DNA of 64,000 nucleotides, from positions 1,612,001-1,676,000 of the forward strand of contig NZ_CP098774.1 of NCBI RefSeq assembly GCF_028473665.1, in the 5' to 3' direction. Shown here piece by piece: positions 55,567 through 64,000 of the stretch. The stretch's first letter is position 1. Each line of letters opens with the position of its first letter. Under the pieces are notes generated by a model, which was given only the letters and a program-made list of their open reading frames with translations, was not told where the DNA came from and ran no database searches. Source of the stretch: Sphingomonas sp. QA11 (GTDB taxonomy: Bacteria; Pseudomonadota; Alphaproteobacteria; Sphingomonadales; Sphingomonadaceae). A program made the translations under genes and the position numbers.

Positions 55567-57345
55567 ATGCTAGCGGGGATATCATGCGACGGCAGCATCG
55601 CTGGCCGTATGGCAGCCCGGCATAGGATAGGTCGTCGGACGGTCGCGGGTGTCGGGCTGTTGGCAGGCGCGTCGGCCGGGATTCCGGTTCTGGCTCAGAC
55701 CGCGAGCCAGATCACGCCCCCGACCTATGCTCCCCCCGTCGAAGGACGATCCACGTCGCCATTGGTATTGCCAACGGACGCGCTCATGGCGCCGCCCGCC
55801 GGGGCCGAGACACTGTTCGTGACACCCGCGGGCGTCGAGACGGAGGACGGGGCATTGTCATCCGCCACCCTCGCTGCCTTGCGCGAAAGCCTGGTCGGCA
55901 AGCGGATCAGCATCGCCGCCATCTTCGCGGCGGCGGGCATGGCGGAGGCTGCCGAGGCGCGGCGGGGGCGCGTCCTGCTGCGGGTCGTGGTGCCGCGGCA
56001 GGATATCGCCGACGGGGCGACGATACGCTTCGCGGTCGTCGAGGGGTTTATCGAACGGGTCGACCTGTCTGGAGTGCCGGCGCGGGTGCGGGGACGGATC
56101 GGCACGGTACTGGCGAACCTGACCGGGCGGCCCGACGTGACGTTGGGGCAAATCGAGCGCCGGCTGACACTGGCTGCCGAGGTTCCTGGTGTCGTGGTGC
56201 GCTCAACGCTTGCGGCCGGCGTGCGGCCTGGCGGTACCGTGCTGAGAGTCGACGCCACCTGGCGGCCGGTCAGCGGTTTCTTCACCGTCGACAACTCGCT
56301 CGGCGCGACGCTGGGGCGCGAGGCATTCGGGGTCGGCATCGATCTCAATTCAGTGTTCGGGGCGGGCGAGGCCATCTATTTGCGCGCCTCCGGCCTTCCG
56401 ACGCTGGGTCGCGAGACGAGCTTTCTCGATTCCACCCCGCGCAACCGTGCGCTCGCGGTGGGTGCGATCATACCGGTCGGCCGCGACGGTCTCGCGATCA
56501 CGGTAGAGGGCACCGACGCGCGTACCGCACCACGGCACGACGTGTCGCTTCCCGGGTTCGCCAGCCGTTTCCGCCGTCTGTCGCTGGCGGTGCGCTATCC
56601 TGTCGTGCATCGACGGGCGCTGACAGTCGGTGTCGAGGCTCGCCTCGATGCCGAAGATGAACGTGTCGGGATCATTACCCCGGCGATCCTGCCGCTGTCG
56701 CTCGACCGGCTGCGCGTCGCCCGGACCAGCCTGGATGTGAGCGCGTATCTGCCCGGCGGCGGCAGTGCGAGTAGCCGGGTCGAGGCGTCCTTTGGAATCA
56801 ATGGACTCGGTGCCCGGTCCGCGGCTGACGCAAGTGCCGCGCTGCCGTTGTCGCGTGCGGGCAGCGATGCCGATTTCGCCAAGCTGCTGCTGTCGGCGAG
56901 CATCGACGAGCCGGTCGCCACTCATCTGGTGCTGGCGTTGCGCGCGCGTGGGCAGACAAGCTTCGGCCGCCCGCTCGGCAATGCAGAACAGATCGGCGTG
57001 GCGTCGCTCGACGCCATCTCACCGCTATCGTCAGGCACGCTTCAGGGCGATGCCGGCTATGTTGCTCGCGGCGAAGCGCGGAGCCCCTTTGTGTTCGGGC
57101 GAAAAGGCCTGTTGGCCAGCGTCGCGCCCTATGCGTTCGCCGCCCAGGCGCAGGTTAGGCTGATGCAACCGACGATCGTCGAGCGACGCAGTGCGGATGC
57201 ATTCGCCTATGGCATCGGGCTGCGGCTGGCGGGGCAGGCCGCACGCGGTTCTCCCGGCGTGTCGACCAGCATCGAATTTGGCCGAGTCCACCGGGACGGA
57301 TTCACCTCCGGTCGCGCCGCCTTCACCCTTTTCACCCGCTTCTGA
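55567..57345 (+). CDS. TpsB-type outer-membrane transporter (ShlB/FhaC family)
   Basis: The ATG at 55567 follows GGGGGAG and gives 592 residues; an ATG at 55609 is a reasonable alternative. The signal peptide covers GVGLLAGASAGIPVLAQ. POTRA domains follow (VLLRVVVPRQDIADGATIRF, FAVVEGFIERVDLSGV), then a 16-strand barrel ending FTLFTRF with the Bam signal Phe. Conserved barrel motifs RYP (SLAVRYPVVHRR) and a late F-rich strand are seen. It exports the TpsA protein encoded 15 bases downstream. Together they form a two-partner secretion system. Confidence 0.88.
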   Translation: MLAGISCDGSIAGRMAARHRIGRRTVAGVGLLAGASAGIPVLAQTASQITPPTYAPPVEGRSTSPLVLPTDALMAPPAGAETLFVTPAGVETEDGALSSATLAALRESLVGKRISIAAIFAAAGMAEAAEARRGRVLLRVVVPRQDIADGATIRFAVVEGFIERVDLSGVPARVRGRIGTVLANLTGRPDVTLGQIERRLTLAAEVPGVVVRSTLAAGVRPGGTVLRVDATWRPVSGFFTVDNSLGATLGREAFGVGIDLNSVFGAGEAIYLRASGLPTLGRETSFLDSTPRNRALAVGAIIPVGRDGLAITVEGTDARTAPRHDVSLPGFASRFRRLSLAVRYPVVHRRALTVGVEARLDAEDERVGIITPAILPLSLDRLRVARTSLDVSAYLPGGGSASSRVEASFGINGLGARSAADASAALPLSRAGSDADFAKLLLSASIDEPVATHLVLALRARGQTSFGRPLGNAEQIGVASLDAISPLSSGTLQGDAGYVARGEARSPFVFGRKGLLASVAPYAFAAQAQVRLMQPTIVERRSADAFAYGIGLRLAGQAARGSPGVSTSIEFGRVHRDGFTSGRAAFTLFTRF

Positions 57346-57359
57346 TCGAGGAAGTTCTA

Positions 57360-60300
57360 ATGAATCGCATGCTCCCGCTCGCGCTGCTCACCTCAACCGC
57401 GCTGATTCCTGCCACTGCCATCGCGCAGGAACTGCCGACCGGCGGCCAGCTTCAGGCCGGCGCGGCCACCATCGCGAACCCCTCGGCAGGGACGATGCAG
57501 ATCACCCAGACGAGCGACCGCGCGATCATCAACTGGCAGAGCTTCTCGGTGGGGGCGGGCGGCCGCGTCGATATCAGCCAGCCCGGCGCGACGTCGGCGC
57601 TGCTCAACCGCGTTACCGGCAACACCACCAGCGAGATCGCCGGGCAGATCACCGCCAACGGGCGCGTGTTCCTGGTCAATCCCAACGGGATTCTGATCAC
57701 CGCGACCGGGAGCGTCAGGGCGGCGGGCTTCACCGCCTCGACTCTCGACATTGCAGACCGTGATTTCATGGCGGGTTCGGACGAACTGACGGTCACGGCG
57801 CCGCGAGCGGGGCAGGAGGTGCGCTATATTCGCGGCGGCTTTGCGGGGGCGATGCGCGGCGATGCCCGCGGCCTGGTCCAGGCGCGGTTGCGGTCGCTCG
57901 GTGCCTCGGGCGAGCAGGCGGTGGACCTTGGCGGCGACGGCTTCCTTCAGGTCAAGGTACCGTCCGCCGGCGTGACGGTCGCGGGACGCATCACCGCTGA
58001 CAACATTGTCCTTACCGCAGGCAGCGCGCGCGACATGGCGCGCGGCGTGGTCAACGTCTCGGGGGTGCTCGACGCGACGAGCATCTCAAGCCATGGCGGT
58101 ACCATCTCGCTTACCGGCGCGACGGTGAAACTGACCGGTGCAACCCTCGACGCTTCGGGCGCGACGGGCGGCGGGGCGATCCGTATCGGCGGCGACTGGC
58201 AGGGGTCGGGCACGCTCGCGCATGCCACGCAGCTGGAGGTCGATGCCGCCTCGGTGATCAGGTCGGACGCGACCCGGGCCGGCGATGGTGGCCGGATCGT
58301 CCTGTGGTCGGATGAGCGCACCCAGTTCGCCGGGACGATCAACGCACGCGGCGTAGGGGACAGTGCCGGTGGCGAGGCTGAGGTCTCGAGCAAGGGTCTG
58401 CTCGGGTTTGGTGGCGCGGTCGACCTTTTCGGCGCGCGGTCTGGCACGCTGCTCCTCGATCCCTACAACGTCACGATCGTGGCCGGCTCGGGCGGCGCGC
58501 TGTCGAGCGGGACGTACACGCCCGGCGCCAATGATTCACAGATCGGCGTGACGACGATCACCAACGTGCTCGCGGCGGGCACCAATGTGACGATCACCAC
58601 GGGGTCGTCGGGGTCGCAGGCCGGCAACATCACCGTCAGCTCGGCGATCAGCTGGTCGGGCAATGCCGGCCTGACGCTCACTGCCGCCAACAACATCGTC
58701 GTCAACGCGGCGATCACGGCAACCGGCACCGCCAACGCGAACAAGAAGGTCACGCTGAACGCCGGCAACGACATTTCCACCAGTGCCACCATCTCCAGTG
58801 TCGCCAACGGCACGGGGAATGTGATCTCGCTCAACGCGGGGCGCGATATCACGGTCGGCGGGGCGATGACGGCCAACGCCGGCACCGGCACCACGATCAA
58901 CCTCACCGCTGGCCGCAATATCGGCATCACAAGCACCATCTCGGCGACCAGCACGAGCGGCGGCACCGTGACGCTCACCGCCGGCAACGACACCTATACG
59001 GGCGCCACCGTGTCCGAAAGCGGTAGCGGTACGATCTCCGCCAACCGCCTGCGGCTCACGAGCGGCGCGACCGCACAGGCCGACAAGGCGGCGTTCACCC
59101 TCAACGGCGCGAACAATTCGATCGTGACGCTCGCCGGCTCGGTCGGGTCGCTCAGCTACACCGGTCGCAGGCAGCTGATCGTCGGCACGGTCACTACCGC
59201 GGGTCTTACCGCCAACGGCGCCATCTCGCTCACGACAACCAATTCGAGCGGGATACAATTCAACAGCGCGGTCGCGACGTCCGGCACGCTGACGCTGAAT
59301 TCGACGGCTCCCCTGGTCACCGGTGCGGGAGGAAGCGTGAACGTCGGCAAGTTCGTGCTGGCGGCCGGTGACTGGCAGCAGGTGGCCGCCGTCCTTCCCG
59401 CCTTCTCCGCTGGCGATTTCCAGGTCGCGGCCAGCGGTGCGTCCTTCCTGCGCGCGACGGGGGGCAATGGCAGCGCCGCCACGCCGTATCTGCTGGCCGA
59501 CGTCTATGGCCTGCAAGGTATCGGGACCGGCGGATATTTTGCCTCTTTCAATTACGCGCTCGCCGGCAATATCGACGCGAGCGGCACGGCCGGCTGGAAT
59601 GGCGGCGCGGGCTTCGTGCCGATCGGCGGCGGCACGTCGAGCAACATCTTCCAGAGCGGCGTGTTCGACGGCCGGGGCTTCACCATCGCCGGCTTGACGA
59701 TCAATCTGCCGGGCGTGAACTCGGTGGGCCTGTTCGGCGCCAGCGGCACCGTGATCAAGAACGTCAATCTTACCGGCGCCGATATCACCGGGGCTTATGG
59801 CGTCGGCATATTGGTCGGCAGCGCTGACGGTAGCGCCACGATCCTCAACTCCTCGGTCGCCGGTGCCGTTCACGGCACGCTGAATAACAATAGTCAACTC
59901 GGCGGCCTCGTCGGGAGCAATGGGGGGCTGATCGACGGATCGTCCGCCAATGTCACGATCGACACCGCCACGGCCTATTCCAGCGGCGGGCTCGTCGGCT
60001 CGAACGCCGGCAGCATCACCAATTCCCATGCGGCGGGAACGGTTTACGGGGCACAGTGGGTTGGCGGGCTGGCCGGCTATAATAGCGGTACGATCGACAC
60101 CTCCTATGCGTCGGCAAATGTCGTCGGCAGCCCCGACGGTGCGGCCGGCAATTCTTCGAACATCGGCGGGCTCGCGGGGCTGAATGACGGCGCGATCAGT
60201 CGTTCCTATGCCACCGGCGACGTCGTCGGCGGCACCGCGGTCGGGGGATTGGTCGGTACCAACGGCGCATCCTACGCGGCGACCATCACGAGTTCCTATG

Positions 60301-62138
60301 CGCGCGGCAACGTCACCGGTTCCCAGCAGGTCGGCGGGCTTGTCGGTAGCAACGGCAAGATGTCCTATGTCTGGAACGGATCGGGGGTCACGCCCGTCAC
60401 GGTCGCTGGTTCGATTACCGGGTCCAACTATGGGGGAGGGACCGTCACCGGCGATTTCCTGGCGGGCGGATTGGTTGGAGAGAATTTTGCCGGCTCGATC
60501 ACGCAATCGTTCAACAGCGGCACGGTGGTCGGGGGCCAGTTCACTGGCGGGCTGATCGGACGCAACGACGCCGGCGCGACTGCGAGCGGCGTGTATTCGA
60601 CCGGCACCGTGACCGGGTCGGCCTATGGTGTCGGTGGTCTGGTGGGCGAGAATTACGGTTCGATCGGCGATGCCTATTCGACCGGTGCGGTCGGCGGCAC
60701 CGCCGGCTGTTATTGCTACACCGGAGGCCTTGTCGGGCTGAACAGCGGTACCCTGCAAAATGTCTATGCGACCGGTGCCGTGAGCGTGGGCGTCGTTGTC
60801 GGCGGTCTGATCGGCAGCCAGTCCGATGGAAATGTCAGCAACGCCTATTGGGACAGCTATTCGACGGGCCAGGGCAGCGCCTTTGGGTCGACGACTTCGG
60901 GCAGCGTGACCAATATCCTGTCCGTCACGTCCGATCCGACTCAGTCGGGTGCGGCGAACTATGCCTACAAGGCGGGCGCCTATGCCAATCTTGCGGCGGC
61001 GGCCGGTATCGGCACCGCGACCCCGACCGGCTTCGTGTTCCTGGCGGGCAATTCGACGCGACCGTTCCTTGCCTTCGAAGTACCGACCAGCTTCACCACG
61101 ACCACGGATGCCGGCGGGCGTCTGCTGATCTCCAACAGCCACCAGTTGCAGTTGATCGGCTATGATCAGGCGCGCCTGTCGGGCAGCTACAGCCTGGCCG
61201 GGAATATCGACCTGACCGACACCGGTGCGGTCGTCGCAGGGACCCCGGACTCCTATTCGGGGATGTGGGCGGGGACTGGCTTCGTGCCGATCGGTACCGA
61301 TGGCCTCGGCAATGTCTGGAACGGCACCAGCCACGTGCTGCTCGCCAACGTCACCAGCGGCATCTACGGCTTCACCGGGACGCTCAACGGCAATGGCTTC
61401 ACGCTGTCCAACCTGCGCATCAATCGCTCGACGCTCAAGAATGTTGGCCTGTTCGGCCTGTCCTCGGGCACGCTGAGCAATCTCAATGTAAGCGGCAGCG
61501 TCAACGGCCTGAACGGTGTCGGCGGTCTGGTCGGGATACTTTATAATGGCGGCAGCGTCAGCGGGAGCAACAGCGCGGTCAACGTCACTGGCAACAATCT
61601 GGTCGGCGGGCTGGTCGGCAACCAGAGTGACGGATCGAGCATCACCCGAAGCGGCGCGAGCGGCACGGTCAGCGGCGTCAGCAATGTCGGCGGACTGGTC
61701 GGCTATGCCTCGGGCGCGACGATCACGCGGTCGTTCGCGACCGGCACAGTGGCGGGCACCAACTATGTCGGCGGGCTGGTCGGTTATCAGTACAACTCAA
61801 CGACCGCCAACAGCTATGCCACCGGTCAGGTCGGTGCATCGACCAATACCGCGGGCGGGATGATCGGCTATCTCTACGGCGGCAGCCTTGCCAACAGCTA
61901 TTCGACCGGACTGGTGATCGGCACGCGCAACGTGGGCGGACTAATCGGGCAGAAGGCGAATGGCGCAACCGTCACGAGTTCCTACTGGAATGTCCTGACC
62001 AGCGGGCAGGCGACCAGTGCCGGAGGTGCCGGCCTGACCACAACACAGATGCAGGCCCCCCTCAGCTATGCCGGTTGGGACTTCGTCACGATCTGGAACA
62101 CCCCTAACGCCAGCGCCTCTCCGGCACTCCGCCCCTGA
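57360..62138 (+). CDS. TpsA exoprotein: filamentous haemagglutinin-type with GLUG repeats
   Basis: The 1592-residue protein has a signal peptide (MLPLALLTSTALIPATAIAQ). The TPS secretion domain (about 23-270) contains the markers INWQSFSVGAGGRVDISQP, VFLVNPNGILIT (NPNG) and AAGFTASTLDI. A long beta-helix follows, ending in about two arrays of GLUG repeats (VGGLVG-x-N type, roughly residues 830-1260 and 1365-1590). Each array is preceded by YxLAGNIDxxxxxxxxGFVPIG. These arrays suggest adhesion or surface binding. A short CYC motif (GCYCYTGG) breaks one repeat. The RiPP precursor 2 gene starts only 26 bases after the stop, so the exoprotein and precursor may share a transcript. Confidence 0.88.
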   Translation: MNRMLPLALLTSTALIPATAIAQELPTGGQLQAGAATIANPSAGTMQITQTSDRAIINWQSFSVGAGGRVDISQPGATSALLNRVTGNTTSEIAGQITANGRVFLVNPNGILITATGSVRAAGFTASTLDIADRDFMAGSDELTVTAPRAGQEVRYIRGGFAGAMRGDARGLVQARLRSLGASGEQAVDLGGDGFLQVKVPSAGVTVAGRITADNIVLTAGSARDMARGVVNVSGVLDATSISSHGGTISLTGATVKLTGATLDASGATGGGAIRIGGDWQGSGTLAHATQLEVDAASVIRSDATRAGDGGRIVLWSDERTQFAGTINARGVGDSAGGEAEVSSKGLLGFGGAVDLFGARSGTLLLDPYNVTIVAGSGGALSSGTYTPGANDSQIGVTTITNVLAAGTNVTITTGSSGSQAGNITVSSAISWSGNAGLTLTAANNIVVNAAITATGTANANKKVTLNAGNDISTSATISSVANGTGNVISLNAGRDITVGGAMTANAGTGTTINLTAGRNIGITSTISATSTSGGTVTLTAGNDTYTGATVSESGSGTISANRLRLTSGATAQADKAAFTLNGANNSIVTLAGSVGSLSYTGRRQLIVGTVTTAGLTANGAISLTTTNSSGIQFNSAVATSGTLTLNSTAPLVTGAGGSVNVGKFVLAAGDWQQVAAVLPAFSAGDFQVAASGASFLRATGGNGSAATPYLLADVYGLQGIGTGGYFASFNYALAGNIDASGTAGWNGGAGFVPIGGGTSSNIFQSGVFDGRGFTIAGLTINLPGVNSVGLFGASGTVIKNVNLTGADITGAYGVGILVGSADGSATILNSSVAGAVHGTLNNNSQLGGLVGSNGGLIDGSSANVTIDTATAYSSGGLVGSNAGSITNSHAAGTVYGAQWVGGLAGYNSGTIDTSYASANVVGSPDGAAGNSSNIGGLAGLNDGAISRSYATGDVVGGTAVGGLVGTNGASYAATITSSYARGNVTGSQQVGGLVGSNGKMSYVWNGSGVTPVTVAGSITGSNYGGGTVTGDFLAGGLVGENFAGSITQSFNSGTVVGGQFTGGLIGRNDAGATASGVYSTGTVTGSAYGVGGLVGENYGSIGDAYSTGAVGGTAGCYCYTGGLVGLNSGTLQNVYATGAVSVGVVVGGLIGSQSDGNVSNAYWDSYSTGQGSAFGSTTSGSVTNILSVTSDPTQSGAANYAYKAGAYANLAAAAGIGTATPTGFVFLAGNSTRPFLAFEVPTSFTTTTDAGGRLLISNSHQLQLIGYDQARLSGSYSLAGNIDLTDTGAVVAGTPDSYSGMWAGTGFVPIGTDGLGNVWNGTSHVLLANVTSGIYGFTGTLNGNGFTLSNLRINRSTLKNVGLFGLSSGTLSNLNVSGSVNGLNGVGGLVGILYNGGSVSGSNSAVNVTGNNLVGGLVGNQSDGSSITRSGASGTVSGVSNVGGLVGYASGATITRSFATGTVAGTNYVGGLVGYQYNSTTANSYATGQVGASTNTAGGMIGYLYGGSLANSYSTGLVIGTRNVGGLIGQKANGATVTSSYWNVLTSGQATSAGGAGLTTTQMQAPLSYAGWDFVTIWNTPNASASPALRP

Positions 62139-62164
62139 TCCTCCTCCTTTCGCGAGACCGAACG

Positions 62165-62329
62165 ATGACCACCCACGACAATCACGATATCCCGGACGCC
62201 GCGCTGACACCCAGGCGACCCTGGACCACACCCCGGCTCGAAAGGCTCGGCAGCATGGACGACACCATGCAAGATGCCACCCAGCCGCCCAATGACGGAT
62301 CGGCATCGCCCAGCCTCCACGCATCCTGA
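62165..62329 (+). CDS. Lasso-like RiPP precursor 2
   Basis: This 54-residue peptide has W20-x2-P23-x-L25-x2-L28-G29 and T34, the same leader pattern as precursor 1 at the same spacing to the end. If the core starts two residues after T34 it is QDATQPPNDGSASPSLHAS, with Asp at position 9 and a C-terminal Ser. The 35 residues from the Trp to the end align with precursor 1 without gaps, 20 identical; QPPxDGSxSP and the terminal Ser are kept. The ribosome binding site is weak. It sits directly behind the TpsA gene, about 10 kb from the only visible biosynthetic genes, and presumably uses them. Confidence 0.85.
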   Translation: MTTHDNHDIPDAALTPRRPWTTPRLERLGSMDDTMQDATQPPNDGSASPSLHAS

Positions 62330-62413
62330 GCGATGCGCCACCGGATGGCACGATCCTGCTGAAGACGCGGTTCTATCGCGCCTCGACTGAAACCCCGTTT
62401 GCGAGGAGGTACA

Positions 62414-62611
62414 GTGAGAGAGATTGTCGGGTTCGCCCTTTGCGGAACAATGTTCCTGATCGCGCTTGGAAGCGTCTGGATGTTGGCGACCCGTCGTCGT
62501 CGACGCCGGCGCATTCCCAGGCAGCGCCTGAATATCGTCGCCAGCGTCCAGAACGCCGACGAGCATGATGTTGCGATCGCGCATTTTGCCCTTGGCAGGC
62601 GCCGGGCCTGA
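62414..62611 (+). CDS. Small single-helix membrane protein with poly-Arg tail
   Basis: A GTG at 62414 with GAGGAGG seven bases upstream gives 65 residues. The N-terminal helix IVGFALCGTMFLIALGSVWMLA is followed by RRRRRRR and a polar tail. The Arg run predicts that the tail is cytoplasmic. It follows precursor 2 after 84 bases on the same strand and may belong to the same transcript. Function unknown; immunity or anchoring are guesses. The excellent ribosome binding site is the main support that it is real. Confidence 0.6.
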   Translation: MREIVGFALCGTMFLIALGSVWMLATRRRRRRRIPRQRLNIVASVQNADEHDVAIAHFALGRRRA

Positions 62612-62856
62612 GCGCTTTCCGATTGCCTTTTCGGTGTAGCTCTTAATTGAAGCGTCTTCATGATATGAAGGTCGTGGATGACGGGTGCATCGATCGAGAT
62701 GACGCTGGAGTTGCGGGTATCTGAGCTGCGAAACGCCAGGGCGCCTATGCTGTGGGGGTTCCCGCCATCGCGCGTCGCAGCATCGGCGCAGATTCGGCGG
62801 CCCTTTCTCAGGTCGAACGATTGGCGCACTGGATATTCGTCGACGGAAGGGGTGTC

Positions 62857-64000
62857 TTGAAGACGCCCTTCAGTATTGCGGCGATCCCTCCTCAGGCCGC
62901 CATGAACGTTGTCGCGGGCCTCTCCGTGGCCGGGCTGATGCTGCCGGAAGCGGTGGCTTATGCGGGCATCGCCGGGTTCACGCCGGGGCGGGCCATTCTC
63001 GCCGCGCTTGCCGGTGGCGTGGCCTATGCGGTGCTCGGGCGCAGCCGTTTCGCGATCGTCGGGCCGACCTCTTCCTCGGCCGCCATTCTCGCGGCGGCAC
63101 TGGCGACCCTGCCGGGGAGCCCGGCCGACCGCGGCGCGATGGCGACGGTGATGGTGGCGATCGTCGGAGCGCTCTTCGCGCTCATCGCGCTGTTCAGGCT
63201 CGGCAGCCTGTCGGCCTTCATCGCACGGCCCGTGCTGCGCGGTTTCGCCTTCGGCTTGGCGATCAACATCATCATCCGCCAGGTGCCGCATTTGCTCGGG
63301 CTGAAGGTCGCTTCGTCCTCCACGCTGGCCCTGCTTGCCGAGATCGCTTCGAATCTCGGCCGGACGAATATCGCAAGCATTACGATCGGCGTGGTCGCAC
63401 TGGCGCTGCTGCTTGGCTTGCGCGCGACGACTCGCCTTCCTGCCGCGCTGATCGCCCTGATGCTGGGCGTCGCCGCGTCGCGAATGATCGATCTGACGGC
63501 ATTGGGCGTGGCCTCGGTCGGGCCGATCGATTTCACTCTTTCCGCCTGGACCTTGCCTGACTTCAGCTTCGCGCGCTGGTCGCGCCTTGCGCAGCTCGCC
63601 GCCCCGTTGACGCTGATCCTGTTCGCTGAAAGCTGGGGCACCGTTCGAACGGTCGCGCTGCGCCACGGCGATACGCTGTCCGCCAATCGCGAGTTCGGTG
63701 CGTTCGCCGGCGCCAACCTGTTGTCTGCACTCGTCCAGGGCATGCCTGTCGGCGCCGGTTTCTCAGGTGCCTCGGCGAATGAAGCCGCCGGCGCGACGAA
63801 CCGCCTCGCCGCGATCACGGCGCTGGTCGCGCTCGCGACGGCGGCATTGCTGGCGGGGCCGACGATCGAGGCGCTGCCCGAGCCGTTGCTGGCAGCGGTG
63901 GTGATCGCCGCGCTGACTCATGCGCTGTCGCCGGCACCGCTCACGCGATTGTTCATGATCGACCGCGACCAGTGGATCGCGCTGGCGGCGGCATGCGGGG
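62857..64000 (+). CDS. SulP family sulfate permease, cut by window end
   Basis: The TTG at 62857 follows GGAAGGGG; an ATG at 62902 is an alternative. The readable 381 residues start with AAIPPQAAMNVVAGLSVAGLMLPEAVAYAGIAGF (cited in part as NVVAGLSVAGLMLPEAVAYA), the helix 1 region of SLC26/SulP transporters. FAIVGPTSSSAAILAA and RGFAFGLAINIIIRQVPHLL follow; several more helices are visible. SulP proteins import sulfate or bicarbonate, or other anions. The STAS domain would lie beyond the edge. Its place beside precursor 2 and the sulfotransferase operon is suggestive of sulfate supply, but sulfate uptake is also a general need. Confidence 0.9.
   Translation, partial: MKTPFSIAAIPPQAAMNVVAGLSVAGLMLPEAVAYAGIAGFTPGRAILAALAGGVAYAVLGRSRFAIVGPTSSSAAILAAALATLPGSPADRGAMATVMVAIVGALFALIALFRLGSLSAFIARPVLRGFAFGLAINIIIRQVPHLLGLKVASSSTLALLAEIASNLGRTNIASITIGVVALALLLGLRATTRLPAALIALMLGVAASRMIDLTALGVASVGPIDFTLSAWTLPDFSFARWSRLAQLAAPLTLILFAESWGTVRTVALRHGDTLSANREFGAFAGANLLSALVQGMPVGAGFSGASANEAAGATNRLAAITALVALATAALLAGPTIEALPEPLLAAVVIAALTHALSPAPLTRLFMIDRDQWIALAAACG

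Noticed and set aside
58536..61334. 932-codon minus-strand open frame inside the TpsA gene
   Set aside because: The repeats of the haemagglutinin frame produce a long complementary frame rich in Arg, Asp and Gly. No homology was recognised, and the plus-strand protein has signal peptide, TPS domain and repeats.
62182..63666. 494-codon minus-strand open frame over precursor 2 and SulP
   Set aside because: It runs against the SulP transporter and precursor 2, both supported by motifs. Its product is Arg/Gln/Asp-rich with no recognisable domain.

Overview
The window looks like a chromosomal segment of a sphingomonad (Alphaproteobacteria, Sphingomonadales). This rests on high GC content, PdhB with a fused N-terminal lipoyl domain, a 924-residue GyrA, STN-type TonB receptor/FecR/sigma genes, TadE/TadG families and several palindromic intergenic repeat families. 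This is inference from gene content and style; no marker RNA is present.

Layout. 0-10 kb: a partial secreted protein, a LiuR-like MerR regulator with an acyl-CoA dehydrogenase, a SleB-type cell wall hydrolase, cysK with an MFS exporter, and pdhA-pdhB. 10-13 kb: a double-permease ABC importer. 13-20 kb: two tandem, paralogous TadG-TadE-TadE triplets. 20-37 kb: mostly housekeeping (trmFO, gyrA, yaaA, transporters, DUF proteins), a GbsR/MarR-type regulator with two matching operators, a membrane-XRE fusion regulator and two TPR paralogues. 37-41 kb: a Lrp regulator, a degenerate histidine-kinase-like protein and a polysaccharide deacetylase. 41-48 kb: tRNA(CAT), a TonB receptor/FecR/ECF sigma module, an outer-membrane barrel, small proteins, an SDR pseudogene and tRNA-Pro. 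48-62.6 kb: the accessory region of greatest interest. 62.9 kb to the end: a SulP sulfate permease running off the window.

Main discovery candidate. A tightly overlapped minus-strand operon encodes an HprK-like kinase, a PAPS sulfotransferase, a PqqD-type leader-recognition protein and an asparagine-synthetase-like cyclase without the glutaminase cysteine. Divergent from it lies an unannotated 51-residue precursor with a lasso-type leader (W-x2-P-x-L-x2-LG-x4-T). A second, 54-residue precursor sits 9.7 kb away, directly behind a two-partner-secretion exoprotein. The two align without gaps over 35 residues (20 identical). They share QPPxDGSxSP, an Asp nine residues into the predicted core, and a C-terminal Ser. 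The Asp fits a lasso macrolactam and the terminal Ser fits HprK-type phosphorylation as known for paeninodin. However, no B2 transglutaminase-like leader protease, no dedicated ABC exporter and no isopeptidase is visible, and residue 1 of the predicted core is not Gly. The set may be a lasso-like RiPP system with kinase and sulfotransferase tailoring that borrows or lacks a protease. A histidine kinase/response regulator pair lies next to precursor 1, and a sulfate permease next to precursor 2.
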